From: Sitta carolinensis | Lineage: Eukaryota; Chordata; Aves; Passeriformes; Sittidae | DNA: 64,000 nt | Direction of reading: 5' to 3' | Assembly (NCBI GenBank): GCA_032173965.1 | Contig: CM063289.1 | Location: 27,739,690 to 27,803,689 of the forward strand | Part shown: positions 1 through 13,900 of the stretch, piece after piece | Layout: every line of letters starts with the position of its first letter | Position numbering within the stretch: the stretch's first letter is position 1 | Made by a program: the position numbers and the translations under genes | Notes under the pieces: model-generated | Seen by the model: the letters and a program-made list of their open reading frames with translations, nothing else | Databases searched by the model: none | Told to the model about the DNA's origin: nothing

Positions 1-2471
1 AGCTAAGCAGGATGCCTCTGACAGAGCCAGATTTGGGAGTGTCCGCAGATGTGGTTATGAGGCTCATGGAAAAGGGTGGTAACCCCTAATGGGGGGCAGT
101 GGATACACAGCTGTGGACAGGCCGGAGGTGAAAACGTCTTAACCTGGCTCAGCTGCTGCTGGAACAGCCCGGGCTGTGCCCTTATTTACACAACACTGGG
201 ATTTCTGAAGGGAGGAATTCTTAGATGGAAGAGCCAGCTGCTGTCCAAGTTCGCAGTGGGATGTGCTGCATCCCAAAATCTATGCATAAATATACATCCC
301 CCAAACGTGTGTCTGAAGTGAACATTCAGTCCTTCAGAGCACCAGCACATAACACTGGCTCCAATCCCTCCCATAGCCATGGTGGTTGGAGCACAGGATG
401 TTCCAAACAGCACATTTTGCTGCAAGAGTCTCAGCTGTAGATCTTGAGCAGAGAGAGGCTTCTATTAAATGCATCTGTACTTGTGTGTCTTTGGTCTGTA
501 TCAGATTCTCCTTAGGTTACTTAAACTGCTTCCAGATTAAGCTCTCCTATGCCCCCACTGCTCCATGATATTTTTAACCCTCTCCTGCCCTGTCACCCAA
601 ACATCAGGATGAGCCACTCGCCTGAAGCGAGCACAGAGCCCAGCCTTTGCCTCGTGGGAAGAGAGATTAACTGGTTAAGTGTGAAGCACCCGGGCTGCAG
701 ATGAGGCTCCCCAGGCTCTCCAAACACGGGAGGACAGAGGGCTGTGCTCTGCTGAAAGGTCACGGTGAGCTCACGCCACAGGACGGCTTTTGGGCAGGAC
801 CCTCACTGGGTGGAGGGAGCTGCCTGAGTGTTCCAGGGCTGGCCTGGCGGGAGGGGAAAGCCTGACCACACCAGAGGGAAGAGGGGTGTGGGGGGAAATT
901 GGATATGAGGGCTCCCAGCGTTGGGTTGGTTTAGATTTGATGCAAAGAGATGGAAAGATGTGGTTTACCACATTTAATACCTTTGTTTCAATTTTTGCCC
1001 CCGGAGCAGCTAAGAAGCTGTGCCGGGGTAATGATGACACCAACTGTGGTTTATCCTGAGATTTTTCCAGGGGTTTTTTGTCCCGTAAGCTCTCAATCTC
1101 TGCTGCACTGCAGGATCACAGTGTCTGTGGCTGTGTGGATCACAGAGACCCTGTAGCAATTAGCCCTGGCCCACTCCTGAGAGTGCCAAACAGGAGGGGA
1201 CCTGGCTGCCAGGCCCGGGGTTTGCCACATGGAGCTCCATGCTTGGCTGAAATCTACTGTGTCCAGGAGAAAGCGAGGAAGGAAAAATCCAGTGTTGCAC
1301 TGTCCAGTTGTCCTTCAGGCACCTCCCTTTGGCTGCTGAGCTGCATTCAGATCCCATCAGAAAGGAATCTGGGCAGTACTGGAACTGTACCTTCAGGTGC
1401 AGCCTTTGGCATCATGTCCAGAGCTCAGCAGCTCTCTAAAATTCACATTTGGCATCTGTGCAGTCATACAAACCTACATCCCCTCCATAGTGGAGTGGTC
1501 TTCTGGTATTGTCCTCCTGTTTAGGAAAGGGCAGTGTGTCTGTGAGACAAAAATTTGGGAGTCTCCAAGTTTATTTTTCACTGGTATGAACCTCCATGGC
1601 ATCAATTACCTTTTCAGAGGGAATGTTTAACACTGCTGGGATGGGTCACAGGAGATGGGTGAAAATCAGACTTCAAATTTTATATTCACTTAAAGTTTTG
1701 AAGATGAAGGTTGTAGATTTAGGGTTGGTCTGGTATTGCTGAAGAACGTGGATGCCCTGTGGAAGACCTTACTCTTCCCACCTGGAAATCCTGCCTTGTA
1801 GCCCCAGCAGCCTGCACCTCATCCAGCACAAAGTGCAGGTGCCAGACCTGCTTTTCCTTACTGGTATTTTTTAATAAATAATCCCAGATATCTTTGGTGA
1901 TTCTTAGAAAAACTTGTGTTGTTCAAACCCACTGCACTACAGGACATCCCTGGCACTGCTGGGCAGGACCAGGGGCCAGAGCCTGCAGGACCAGAGAGTG
2001 AATCACCCTGGCCCTGCTCCGGGGCTGTGGAACCGGCTGGAGCCCATGTCCTGCTGAGAGAGGAGGATCCCCTGGTAAATACAATTTTACAGGATCAGAT
2101 ACTCATCAGAGTAGCTTGAGAAGGGCACAGAGACAAATCCTCTAGGTGTTGGGAAAGGCAAACTATCAGGATAAAGCAGAGGCAGTTGCTTTTCTCTGCA
2201 GGGTGTCAAATGTATGTAGTTCTTGGCAGAGGTTTTCCCAGTGACCTTAGCCTAGCGATATAAATTTTAATTGCAACTTTAAATGACGTTGGGACCAGAT
2301 GGGTGAAGACTAAAGGAACACTCTTAGCTCTGCCCACCCTTTCTCTGTCAGAGCTTTGCTTGGAGAGTATGGAGAAAGGCTTTGGGAAAGACCTCAGGTC
2401 AGGACCACTTGGTTTAGGGGTAGCAGCAAAGCAGAAATGCATGTTATCCCCATCACTTTGTTTGTATGTGG
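1..2471. other. Intergenic DNA, no gene seen
   Basis: Single-copy-looking sequence of mixed composition. All open frames are short, lack recognisable domains and have shadows on the other strand. I see no RNA gene and no clear repeat before the CR1 copy that starts near 2472. Confidence 0.6.
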
Positions 2472-2719
2472 TTGAGAAAATGGCCTCAAGTTGCATCAGG
2501 GGGGCTTAGATTGGATATTAGGAAAAGTTTCTTCACTGAAAGCGTGGTCAGGCATTGGAACAGGCTGCCCAGGGCAGTAGTGGAATCAACATCCCTGGAA
2601 ATGTTCAAAAAACATGGGGATATGGCACTTGGGGACATGGTTTAGTGGTGCTGGGTTAATGGCTGGACTTGGTGATCTTAGAGGGCTTTCCCAGCCTCAG
2701 TGACTCCGTGATCCTGTGG
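2472..2719 (+). repeat. CR1 LINE 3' end fragment
   Basis: The segment follows the 3' part of avian CR1 in order: the 'tggcctcaagttgcatcagg' block, 'attggatattaggaaaagtt', 'aacaggctgcccaggg', 'catccctggaaatgttca', 'ggacatggtttagtggt' and 'gatcttagagggctttccca', ending in a decayed copy of the 3' octamer tail. It is 5'-truncated, as most CR1 insertions are, and carries no open reading frame of the element. The many differences suggest an old copy. Confidence 0.9.
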
Positions 2720-3727
2720 CCAGCTCCAGTGCTGGGGCTGAGGGACGTGTTTGCTGCTGCCCCAAAGGACAGACTGGGCTGTTCTGCCATCCCACAACAC
2801 CATTTTCCAAAGATGCAGGAGAAGCCCTGGCCGTGCTGGTTAGCTGCTTGCTGGGAGTAGCTGCTTCCAAGGAAAATGAAAGATTAGGAGCTTTGGGAGA
2901 AGTTGTTGGGCATCTAACAGGGTGGCAAGCAATTAATCCATGGCACAGCTCTCCCTTTGTTACCATTTGTGAGGCAGGAGGGTTCCCTATCCAATGGCAC
3001 ATTTTGAAGGAATGGGTAGTTTTTATTTCATACCTAAAATTTAATGGTGGTTGCAGCTAATTTCACACAGCAAATTAGACAAAATACTTGAGCTACTTCT
3101 ACTGTCTGAAACTCGACAACAAATGAAAATAGCTTTTGGGAGGGAAACTTGAGAGGGTTAAATGTGTCTCACCGGTGTACTCAGTTTGACAGGCTGATGC
3201 ACTTTGTCTAGATGATAGATATGAAAAACTAATATCTCAGTTTTCTGAGGGGGTTCTGAAACCTGAAATCAAAACCAGATGTGCAGCAAAAAAGAGCAGT
3301 GTATATTACAAAGTGTTGTGAAATAGCCCAAGGGAGGCAAGTAAGCAAAAACAGCCCTGTTCCTTAGCAACCTGCAAAACAAAACAAGTAACAGCTTGGT
3401 TGGCATCTGACAGGGCAGGTTTTGGTCTTTGCAGTGGAAAAGAAGACTGGAGAAAATGTGGAATAATTCTGGAATTTTTAGTGACCCGGAAACACCTCTG
3501 TTTTCACCAGAGTGGTACCTGATTGCTCTCCTTCCCTGGACCTCCTGCCTGTAAATGCACAGCAGTAGAGAAACAAGGGTGTGCTCTTCTTGTCTTCCTT
3601 GTCCTGCATGGATCGTGGATTTCCCTTTCCTCCCTGCTTTCCCTCTTTCTGAATTCAATCACACCCATGGAAAGCGTGTGTAAAATGGAAGTAACAGCTA
3701 CCAAATCAAAAGAATTTTGAAGGTTTT

Positions 3728-3837
3728 ATCATGGAGTCCCTGAATGGTTTGGGTTGGAAGGGACCTTAAAGCTCATCCAGGTCCAACCCCATACCATGGG
3801 CAGGGACACCTTCCACTAGACCAGGTTGCCCAAATGT
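3728..3837 (-). repeat. CR1 LINE 3' end fragment, reverse orientation
   Basis: It reads as the reverse complement of a CR1 tail: 'aatggtttgggttggaaggg', then 'accttaaagctcatccaggt', 'ccaacccc' and 'gggcagggacaccttccact'. About 110 bp remain. This is the subfamily common in neoavian birds and supports the avian assignment. Confidence 0.9.
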
Positions 3838-4975
3838 GGAGGAATAGTGGGATTTGTGTGTAGGAGTGGAAAGAAGTGTTCAGTAAGTAAAAAGTTAAAC
3901 ACATAATTAACGATTTCAAAGAGTGCTTAAATCAGTTTGTGGAAATGGTGCTCCTTTTTTACTTTGAGTTCATTTACCTTCTTAATTAAACTAGTGCATT
4001 CTCTCAGCCCCACAAATGAAAAATTCAGAGCTCAGATCCCAAAATGTTCATAGCTACGGTTTAAAATTCAGTCCTGAAAGTGAGAGAAGCCTTTGCTCAC
4101 TTGAATGGCTGTGATGATGTTCACTGGAAAGCCCTACTGGCACAGCTGCCTCCATCCAGAGAGTGGCCAAGTCATCCCTCCGAGCAGCAGCTGGGCTGCC
4201 AGATGTGTGATGGGACTGGGCTTCCACCTTGAACCTGTCCATGTGGGAATGAGCTTATTCTGCACCACCATAGCCATTATTCTGTCCATCAGAGCCATTT
4301 GCCAAGACACATCTAAAGCATTGCAGCCTGGGCCAATCCTTTCTGAGAAAATCCTTTCTCGTGTAGGAAGTCACGGGGTGTTCCTGTAACCAGCCCGACG
4401 CCGGGACCTGCAGCTGGAAGCGAAACCACAGCGTGCCCTGAGGTTTGTGATCAAACTGTGAGAGGTTGCCTCTGTGAGGGAGAGGGAAGGTGGGTGGATT
4501 TGACTTGGCTGGGTTATTTTTAGAGAGGTGGAGGCTTCCAGGCAGCCAGGCTATGTGTTTTGGGGGTTTGGTTTGGTTTGGTTTGTTGGGGGTTTTAAAT
4601 TTATTTTTAATTTTAAAAGAATAAATTTCTTCTTGAAAATGGTGTTGTGGCACCAAAATCAGAACTTTGGGGAAGTTGATGAAGTTTTCAATGGAAACAC
4701 TGATACTACTTGAGATTGAAAAAGCAACTTTCATTTTGACTCCGTGTTTCAGAATTGAACTCTTTTCAGCTTCTAAAAATTACTACGATATTAAAGATTA
4801 ATTATAGATATGAATGGTTTGACATTATCAGACAGAACTTCTTAATGAACTAATTTTGATCCTTTCACTAAGAATAACTCAGAGTTTCCATCCTGCAAAA
4901 TATTTGATTATTTTGCTTTTCTCTCTGTTTACAAGAAAAGTCTACAAGAAAGATGGAGACAGTGTATTTACAAGA
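3838..4975. other. Intergenic DNA with a short (GGTTT)n run
   Basis: No gene seen. A short (GGTTT)n-like run lies at about 4566-4585, followed by an A/T-rich stretch to about 4625. Frames here are interrupted and unrecognisable. Confidence 0.5.
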
Positions 4976-5218
4976 GCTCGTGGTGGCAGGACAAGGGGGA
5001 ATGGTTTCCCGCTGACAGAGGGATATTGGGAAAAATTGTTGGATGGGATATTGGGAAAAATTCTTCCCTGTGATGGTGGGAAGGCCCTGGCACAGGGTCT
5101 CTAGAGCTGTGACTGCTCCATCCCTGGAAGTGTCCAAGGCCAGGTTGGACAGGAAGTCAAACTTCCAAGTGGAAGTTGTCCCCTGATGATTTTGGAGGGT
5201 TTCTGATTCTGTGTTTAC
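4976..5218 (+). repeat. CR1 LINE 3' end fragment with internal duplication
   Basis: It matches the CR1 3' region: 'ggcaggacaagggggaatgg', 'ttcttccctgtgatggtggg', 'ccatccctggaagtgtccaa' and 'ggccaggttggacagg'. The block 'ggatattgggaaaaatt' occurs twice (near 5022 and 5047), which is not the usual CR1 order and looks like a small tandem duplication after insertion. The tail after 5150 is strongly diverged. Confidence 0.85.
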
Positions 5219-8200
5219 CAGTCTACTCTTTTTGCTGATTGCATCCCAACTCGAAGTAAGGAGAGCAGCAAAAGCTGTCAGTGCAGCCCGGGTCAAACGT
5301 GGCCACTCAGGCAGTGCAGGTGCTGTTGCTGTACATTCCTTTTTCTAACTGTGGAGAGAAATGTGGGCATGTGAACCATTACCAGTGCCTGAGAGCCACA
5401 GTGTTTAATAGCTTAAACCCGTCCTTTTCAAATTGCAAAGGCTTTTACATTGACTTGCATTGGCCAGCCAAGTCCATTAGTGCCTGAATAAGTGGTAATT
5501 AGTGGTACGAGTTGCAGTCGTTAGTGTGTCTTACCCCTCTCTGTAAATCACAACTGGCAGCTGTGGGATTCTTTAGCAGCACGTGGGGCAGGAAGGACAG
5601 GGCTCCATGGGAATGTTTGGGAAGTGGCTGTTCCTAGTGGTCTCTTTGCAGGGTTGGAATAGGGGAACCCATCTGTGGTGAACAGCTCATTACAGAGAAT
5701 GGGCTTTGAGAAACTGGGGAGAGGGAATACTTAGAAGCAGATGGCAAATCTAGAAGTTATGGGATATCCCTGGCTCTCCTTTGGTGTCCAAGATGCACTG
5801 AATTCACTGCAACCCTGCCTGTGTAAAATCAACAATTTATCTCAAGGCAGCTTTGTCTAAACAAAACATTAACATGCAGATTTTATACAATGAGACCCTG
5901 TAATAATTTTGACTAAGCCATCAAAAATCAGGCAGGGAGGCTGTTGTGCATTGGTTGAGCTTGTGCCACTAGTATTTGAGCATCGAGGATTTTTCAGAGT
6001 GGAAGACTTAAACATGTGGTGATTGATCTTGTCCTGCATTTGAAAACAAAATATTTCTGTCCTTAAAAACCCTGTTTAAGGGAAGGCAACTCCAGGAGCT
6101 CCGTTATGCCAGTAATTGCCTGCACTTCATACTGGTGAACTTCAGCCTCTTTGGTGATACAGTGCTATCACTGATCCTTCCAAGAAAGATGAGCCAGGAG
6201 ATAGCCAGCCCTCGTGACTCACTGCAACACTATTTATCAGATTGAACACCCCAAGGCCGGTTTGGTGCTTCTCATACCTGTCCCATCTGTGAGAATGCAC
6301 AGAGATGGACAGATGAGAAACTTGCAGTCACTTTGCAGCTGTGTTTTGTCACAGGATGAAAGTGTGCAAGATACAGATCAGATACAGCTGCTGAAAAACA
6401 AACTGAAACAAAGAGCCTCACAAAGAGAAGGGCTGCAGCCAGAGTTCATAAAAGGGCTCTATATGCTTTCCCTGGTAATAAGCCTTTATTCTCCCTGGCT
6501 GGCCCTTTTAGTAATCATAGGAGAAAAACTGACATCTCTTTTCAATAAGAAAGAAGAACATTTATTTTATTCCTAACGGTTTTAACAAACCTCTCCATGA
6601 TGAATTATATATTTATTGTAACTGCATGCTCCACAGCCACAAATTCCTGCAAGTCTCTTTCCAGCTGAAAGCTCCAATGAAAGACTTCCCAGACAAAGGC
6701 CAGAGGATTTGAGCCATGGGTTTCGTAGTTAGATTAATTCAGTTACTCTGGATTCTCTGGAGTGGAGATTTCACAGGCCAGATGAGTTAAGAGTATTGTA
6801 AATGTAGTTATAAAATATTTAAAAAATAGTAATCATGGGGCCATGTGCCTCAGCTTCCACTAGCTGCCTTCCTTGACTTTATTTTCTCAGACTTCCCCCT
6901 AGCTATGGCTTATCCTCTCTTTCAGTCTCCTTTCTTCACATAGCACTGGAAATTACATCTGAAAATGCAGCCATGAAGGATACTGAGGATAAAGGTACAT
7001 GTCCATGGAGGATAGGAGGAAAACAGGCTTCCAGCTGTGAGCAAGGAGCCCGACTCCAGCTGATCTAGTCCTGTTTTGTGCTGGGAAAGAAGACCTCATA
7101 AATAAAATTTCACTGGAGAAAGACCTGACACTGTTCTGCAGCTAATGGAAACATCTCAAAAGACTCTGAATATAGGCCAAGTATGTGGGTCAGTAGAGAA
7201 ACTACTATTTATATTTGGACCTGCCTATGAATACAGTAAAACATCCAGTGTTGAAAACACTAAGAGAAGTTGCAGGAAAGATTTTTTTTTTTTTTTTTTA
7301 AGTATAAAATGCCAAAGAATTTGTCAGGTGATGTTGCTGTTAAAACTGCAACTTTCCTTTCATCCCCTGTGAATTCAGTGGGCAGCTTCTTGCAAGTTCC
7401 CTTTTGGCAAGGTTATCTTCAATCTGGTGAGTCAAAAGAATCTGCTCCCTGAGTGAAAACCATGCTGAGCCACAGCACAAAACTGAGATAGGAAATAACA
7501 GACAGCAAAAGTGAATTTTGCTGTGGAGATTTAAATATTTCTACTGATTTTTAAATTCTAAGAACTATCTCTCTCTACTTGCTGGCTTGTCAAATCCACT
7601 TCTGTTTGGGAAAGTTCCCAAATGTAGGTTAGAGGATTTTGGGAATTTTCACTGAGTTTGACCGTGCGTGCTGCAGGCGAGATGTGTCCACTGCAAACCC
7701 AGGGATTTTGAAAAGCCCGAGTTCCCTTCCCACACAACACTCACTGTAAATTATTCTAGCCTTGTAAAGAACATCTGTTATGGAATTTAGGATGTGATGC
7801 ATCCCTTATAAAAAGGGAGAAGGGGGAAAAGGTTGCAGAAGTCACTGATGCTGTGAAAAGGGTGTTCATTATAATTTCACAATGACTGTTTGGGGACATC
7901 TGAGGGCTGAGCTCCATTTTGGAACAGGTTCATCAGTGGGAGTTTTCTGTGGGGTGGACTTTGATCTCCATCAGAACTGTGGGGTCTTTCTTGTTCCTTA
8001 TTATAAAAATATATCACACTGTTCTCTGCTACATCCACTGATGCAGGACAAAGGCTGCTCCAGCCAATCTGGGCTGTAAGTTTATGTGGGTTTTTTTTTT
8101 TCTCTAAGTTCTTTTATGATCCAAATCTATAAGAAAACAGCCAACGTGTAATTCTACACTCCTAGAAAATGACCCTTTTTTCCCCATAAATGCAATTTAG

Positions 8201-10825
8201 ACAGTAATTTGAGTTAGCAAAGTTTAGAAGGTGCAGCTGGAGAGGGAAGCAGCGTGCCCTGTAGAAGGGTGTAGTTGAGTAAAAGAAAGCTTTTCCAGAG
8301 GACACAGGGGCCTGGAAAGGGAGAAATTGGATGTGAAACCTTCCAGAAAAGGCCAGAGGGCATGTTTATTGCAGTCTTTAGCCTGTATTGCACTAGTGGC
8401 TGGAGCTCCTGCTGATGGGCCAAATTTTGCTCGCTGCCTCCTATCTCTGTTGCTCAGCTTAATATTCAACATACCTGTAGCTGTACAGGTGTGACCTGGT
8501 GTATGAGAGGACAACTGAAAGCAGAGTTAAATTCCTGGTATTTAGAAATTAGATCTATCTGCAAGTCTTGGAGATCTGCAAATAAAGCCTTCCTGGGATG
8601 TTAGAATGGGAGGAAATGATGTGCAGCAGAGGTCAGGCCACCAGAGCGAGATGACAGGGTGAGAGCAAGGTCCCAGCCAGGAAGCTCTGGTCTGCTCCCG
8701 GCCTCAGTGCACCCCATATTTCATCCTGCCCCGGGAAGGGGAAGAAATGATTTCACAATCCCTTGTCATGGGGTTGGGCAGGCTGCAGGTCATGTGGACA
8801 AAGCCATTTGTTCAAGTAGCTTGACCTGAGGACTCCTCAAAAGCTGCTGAAGTCTCACGGCCTCTCATTCCTCAAAGGAGTAAAGTCCTGCATCCAAACT
8901 AAACAGAGATGGCTCCTTCCCCACTGAATCTTGAGTGCTGACCAAGACCTGCCTCCCTCTTCTCAATGGGGTCTTTTGTAGCTGAGAGATTTTGCTGCTT
9001 TTTCCACAGCATCCTTTAGACAGAATAGGCCAAGATGAACTCAAAAGTCATCTTTCACTCTGAAAATTTTGAATTATCGCAGTTTGTCAAACCTTTGAAA
9101 AGCAGAAGCATCGATAATATTTGGTGTTTTGGCGGTTTGGCCGAGTCCCTCACTGCTGGTGTTGTTGGTGGTGTGTCACTGTCAGTATTTTGTACTGAAC
9201 TATCTAACAGCTGTCTTGGCTTCCTTCCCCACTAAAACAACTGCTGCTTCACAAAGAACACAGATAATTTTGTCTTCCTTGATATTAACAGATCAAGAGA
9301 GGCCTTTGCCAATAAAAACTCATCTTTTATTTTTGCAGTCTGAGAGAGATCCTTGGTAGAATTTGTTGTTCTCTTTCATTCTGTACTTGGAGACCAGTTG
9401 GCATCTAATCTTTTCATTTCAAGTGATGCTGAGTGGGTGGGATATCCAGAAGGGGGATGAAAACTCTCACAAAAGAATCCCAAGTTAAAAGGATTTTAAC
9501 CCAAAGGCAAAACAAAAAGCCCCGCACAAGGCACCAAAATGAAAGGGCTTGTTTAGAGGCAGAACAGTGACAGCACAGTGTTGGTCTGGGTTTTAAAAAG
9601 CAGTGAAATGTGAGATGCTGCCCTGGGATCAGTGTTCACCTCCCACCACAGCCACACATTCCCTGTGTGGAAAGGGGAATGGCATCAAACAGCAAGGGGG
9701 AAAAGCTGCTGCTCCTGCTGTGAAAGGCACAGCTGGAGCAGGGTCTGCAGCACCCAGAGCAGGTCTGCAGCTCCTCCTGCCCTGCACAGCCTCTCTGGCT
9801 GCTCTCAGACATGGTCACATGGAAATTTGGAAGTAATGGCAGTAGGTTGAAGGAAAATTTTATATATGAGTTAACTTTGGGATCTAAAATAGGGACAATA
9901 TTTGGGGGTTTAATGCCATTAACAGCAAATTCTGGAGGATGAGTCCCCCAGAATGGCCATGGTGATTTTAAATGGGGAATCTCCCAGTGTTTAAGAGATG
10001 ACCCGGGTCATCTGAATAATCTGCTGAGCATCTTACAGACTCCATTTGTGAGAGCTGCTCACTCTCCAGGGAAAAGCTGAGTTTGAGGTCAGTAAAGTGA
10101 GAATTTCACACAAACCAGTCCAGGTTTGGAATTCCAAATTCAGGGCTTAGCCTTGCATACATCCCCATGCCTTGCCATGCATACATACATACATACATAA
10201 ACGCACTGGTATATTTAACCGTGAATTTTACCTCCTGGCAGAGTGGCACAGAGATTGTTACTTGCCAGTTATCTTCTTGCAATCATGATGGCAAAAAGGT
10301 AGCACAGCAGTGAGGGGAGTCTACTGCTTTCAGAGCAGCTAGGTAAGTAAACAGTAATACTTCTCACTCCCACATACTATGAGTAATTTGTTTTTTAAGA
10401 ACTGAAATTGACCCCAAATCAGAGCATCTGTACCACACTAATGCGTTGTTGAAGAAAGCGAAGGTTCATCATTTGAATTTTCTATAAAATGTAATAAGAT
10501 GGAATTAAGTGGGGAAAGGACCTTATGTGAAAGATGTAAGAGGTTATTTTTAAGGGATTACCAGAGGGCACCTGGACAGTATTACCTGCTGCCTTCCTGG
10601 ACTGTATTACCTACTTGTATGTGTATAATAAGTTGTTTCTTTACACCTGGTGTTATTTTTGCGTGCCTGGTTAAGATGCCTGCCCGTCACATTAATGTTT
10701 ATTTAATGACCAGTGCTGGATAGCAAATGAGCGAAGTGCAGATTGTGTGATGTAATCTGTGTGAGGAGTGAGTTAACTGAGTGTGCTGGTCACCAGCAGG
10801 TCACCCCTGCCTGCAGATACCACAC
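5219..10825. other. Intergenic DNA, no supportable gene
   Basis: Mostly single-copy-looking DNA. It contains a poly-T run near 7281-7299, a T run near 8090-8101 and an (ATAC)n microsatellite near 10178-10200. A frame at 6214-6576 (120 codons, hydrophobic near its C-terminus) and one at 10499-10723 are open but unrecognised, without splice context or a promoter I can defend. I do not call them genes. Confidence 0.5.
10178..10200. repeat. (ATAC)n microsatellite
   Basis: About five consecutive CATA/ATAC tetranucleotide units following 'ccatg'. It is short and probably of little functional weight, but could be polymorphic. Confidence 0.85.
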
Positions 10826-10996
10826 AAAGGCTGCCCAGAGAAGCTGGGGCTGCCCCTGGATCCCTGGAAGTGTTCAAGGGGAGGTTGGACAGGGCTTGGA
10901 GCAACCTGGGATAGTGGAAGGAGCCCCTGCCCGTGGACTGTGATGAGCTTTGAGGTCCCTTCCCACCCAAACCAATCTGGGATTCTGTGAATGATA
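10826..10996 (+). repeat. CR1 LINE 3' end fragment
   Basis: It shows the CR1 blocks 'ctgcccagagaagctggggc', 'ggatccctggaagtgttcaa', 'aggttggacagggcttggag', 'caacctgggatagtggaagg' and 'cccaaaccaatctgggattc', ending at 'tgtgaatgat'. It is 5'-truncated and about 170 bp long. The sequence is close to the usual avian form, so it is one of the younger copies here. Confidence 0.93.
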
Positions 10997-13900
10997 GTCT
11001 ATAGCCATTGGTAAGCACACAGGATAGTTATTTATTTATTTTGGACCTTTCAGGGAGTATAAATTCATCCCTAGCCTAACGGGGTCCTAAACCACTTAGG
11101 TGCATTCAGAATATCTCCTGTGAGTCTTGGGTTAGAAACATTGACTCATTTAAGGGTTGAGTGGTTTGAAACAAGCTCAAGACAACTAAGACAAGAAAAT
11201 TAAATATACTAAAACCTCTTTGTTCCAAAACCCACTAATCCAAATGACTTGGCTGAATGGTGATGTGCTATCCCTTCTGCCACTCCTGCTGCCATGGCTG
11301 TATTTTGTCTTAAATCAAAACTTTGACTTTGAGGAAAAATAGAAACACAAAAATAAAAGCAGCATTCTGGTATGTCTGACTACTTACTAATATTAGCAAA
11401 CATAACCTTGAAATAGCATCACTGTTCCTAAATCTGAGCACTGCTTGAGTCCAAAAATGCTCAGATTACTGATGTCCACTGCAATTTTTTCCCCCCAGCA
11501 CTGTCAATAAGTCTTAAAGCAACCTTTGAAGGTACTACTTGCCTCAAACTGCTGTTAGGCAAATAAATAATTCTGTGATGCAGGTGAGGGAAAGGAGCTG
11601 GGTTTCTGAACATGTTCCTTGGACATTTTCCAGGCAGCAGATGCATGTATGCCCTCCTTTATCTGTTTACAGATTTTCTGCTACAGGACTTTGGTAATGA
11701 ATTTTATACCTATAGATGGAAATGTAAGAAAAATCTGTGCACTCTGGGCTGTTCTTCAGCCTATTACAGACCTCAGAGCTCAGCTCCATCTCTAAAGTGG
11801 GGTTCATGATTTCTTAGAGATGCTGGAGATACAAGGAAATTGTACCTTGACATTTCAAAGGATCACTGTTTCAGCCTCTGAAAAAGAGAGCACATCCTTG
11901 TAATATGTGTTTGTACAGAGTTTAAGGAAATGCTGAATTGTTTTACTTTGTCTCCAGAATGTCTTCACCCAGCCTAAGAAAACAATCTCTAGTTTTTACC
12001 TTACATACAACCATGTTTTTCCTAATTAGTATTTGTGAAGTAATTCTAGACACCCATATATAGAAAGTTATTTAGGATTTAAAAAACACTATTTTTCCTA
12101 GTGCTCTCTCTGCATCAGCTGCATAAATAGCTTCAGAACATTACTAGTAAAATTAGAAGGGACAGGCAGAGGAGACTTGGTTTGTGACTGGGTCAGCTGT
12201 GGTTGATGTCCATGGTGGGTTCCTTGGGATGACAATGGAGCCCTGCTCCCACATTCCTCAGTATTCCTTCAGAAACAGAACGTGCTCGTTGCTGTCACCT
12301 TCCACCTGCTCTGAGAGGCCTCAAACCTGGCCAGAAGGGACACAAATTGCCCCAAAGTTACTCTCAGGAGCTGTAAGTTACTCAAGGATTGCAAATAGTT
12401 GAACGTGATAAGCAATGTATGTGGTGTTTGTTACGGTTTTATGGAAGGCGCTCCAAACTTTGTGGCACCACTTTTTTCTAAAACTCTGGAAATCAGCACA
12501 GCTGATGGTTTCATTAAACTGAACAGTTTTGGTGACATCCATTGACTGGTAGACTGTTTATAGAAAGAACACCAGGTAAAAGTACACTTAATGAAAATAC
12601 TTTAAATATAAATGCACAGTTCTCACTGCAAAAAGAGACAGCAACTGGCACTTGAGCTCATCTATTGTTTCTTTCCTGCAATATATAAAATTATGAGGTG
12701 CCTCATTTCAGGAATGCCTCTTTCCAATTTCTGTAGCTTGCTGAGTTTTTCCGGCATTGCCTTTGGAGTCTTGCATCCCTAAACGGAGCACCATGGGCAG
12801 CCATGAGTCACTGTGCAGGAACTAAATGTCAAAGTTGAGCCCGAGTTTACAGCCACAGTTGGTGTGAGCAGTGTGACTGGTGTGTCATTCCCATAGCACG
12901 GATGTCTGGGAGCGCTGGGTGTCCCTCTCCAAGGAGAGTGTGATTCCTCAGGGATGCCACCAAAAGCACAGCAGGCTCTGCCTCGGTGAACTTTAAAATG
13001 GACATTTGAGGGGTTCAAGAGACCTTGCAAACAAATGTGGTGGCCCAGAATGATCTGTGGGGCGAGGTGCCCCCGAGCAGGAGAGCGGCCGTGCCTCCCG
13101 CGTGACTCCGCGGCCCAGCGGGATCCCGTGTCCTCCTCGACAGCTGAGTATGGAGCATGAGGGCTCAGACAGGAGGTGCCATGCAGGAGGCTCTGCTGGG
13201 CTCCCTGCTGCAGCCTTGCACTGGAACAGAATGTGAAAATTGTCTGTCTCGGGTCCTCGTCCAGCCTCTTCTTAACAGAACCTCTGTAGCCTCAATGGGG
13301 AGAGCCAAAGGATTCTGACTGAAAACTCCCCTGCTCCTGTGTTAGGAAGTAACTTCAGGACACTTGTTTTGGCTCATTCCCTGCCCTAATGTCACCCCTG
13401 CCATTGTGGCTTTCCTTCATAGAATTTAAAACAGGAGAAGATGGAGGAGTCACTGTGACTTTGCAGAGACTGGGCTCTTTCTGCTCCTGACCTGCCCAAG
13501 GAGCTCAAATAAATTCCTTCAGTGTGCTACCACTCTGCTTTGTCTTCTGAAATTGGGAAGAACGTTTTTGAACCATTTTGAGATCAATGGCTGAAGCCTG
13601 TTATTCACTATGAAGTGCAGAGGAAGTTAAAGAGGATATGTTAAGCAGAGGAAGTTAATACACAAAAATGAAAAAACAAAATGCAGAATCAAAAGTTGCA
13701 AGTATTCCTTATTACTAAAATTGAGACTTCTTGGAATCAGATCATCCTTTCTGAGCACAGAGCAAGTATCTAATGATGACTGTAAAGAGTTAATGGGTTA
13801 GACCATGGATTTGGGATAGGTTGTGCCACTGTGATGGTTTCTTGGGGCATTAAAGGCACACAACATCTTGTAGTTTGAATATTAGGTTTTCCTCTTTTCT

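Noticed and set aside
6214..6576. 120-codon + frame with a hydrophobic C-terminal segment
   Set aside because: No recognisable domain, no splice or polyadenylation context, and its length is within what occurs by chance in 64 kb.
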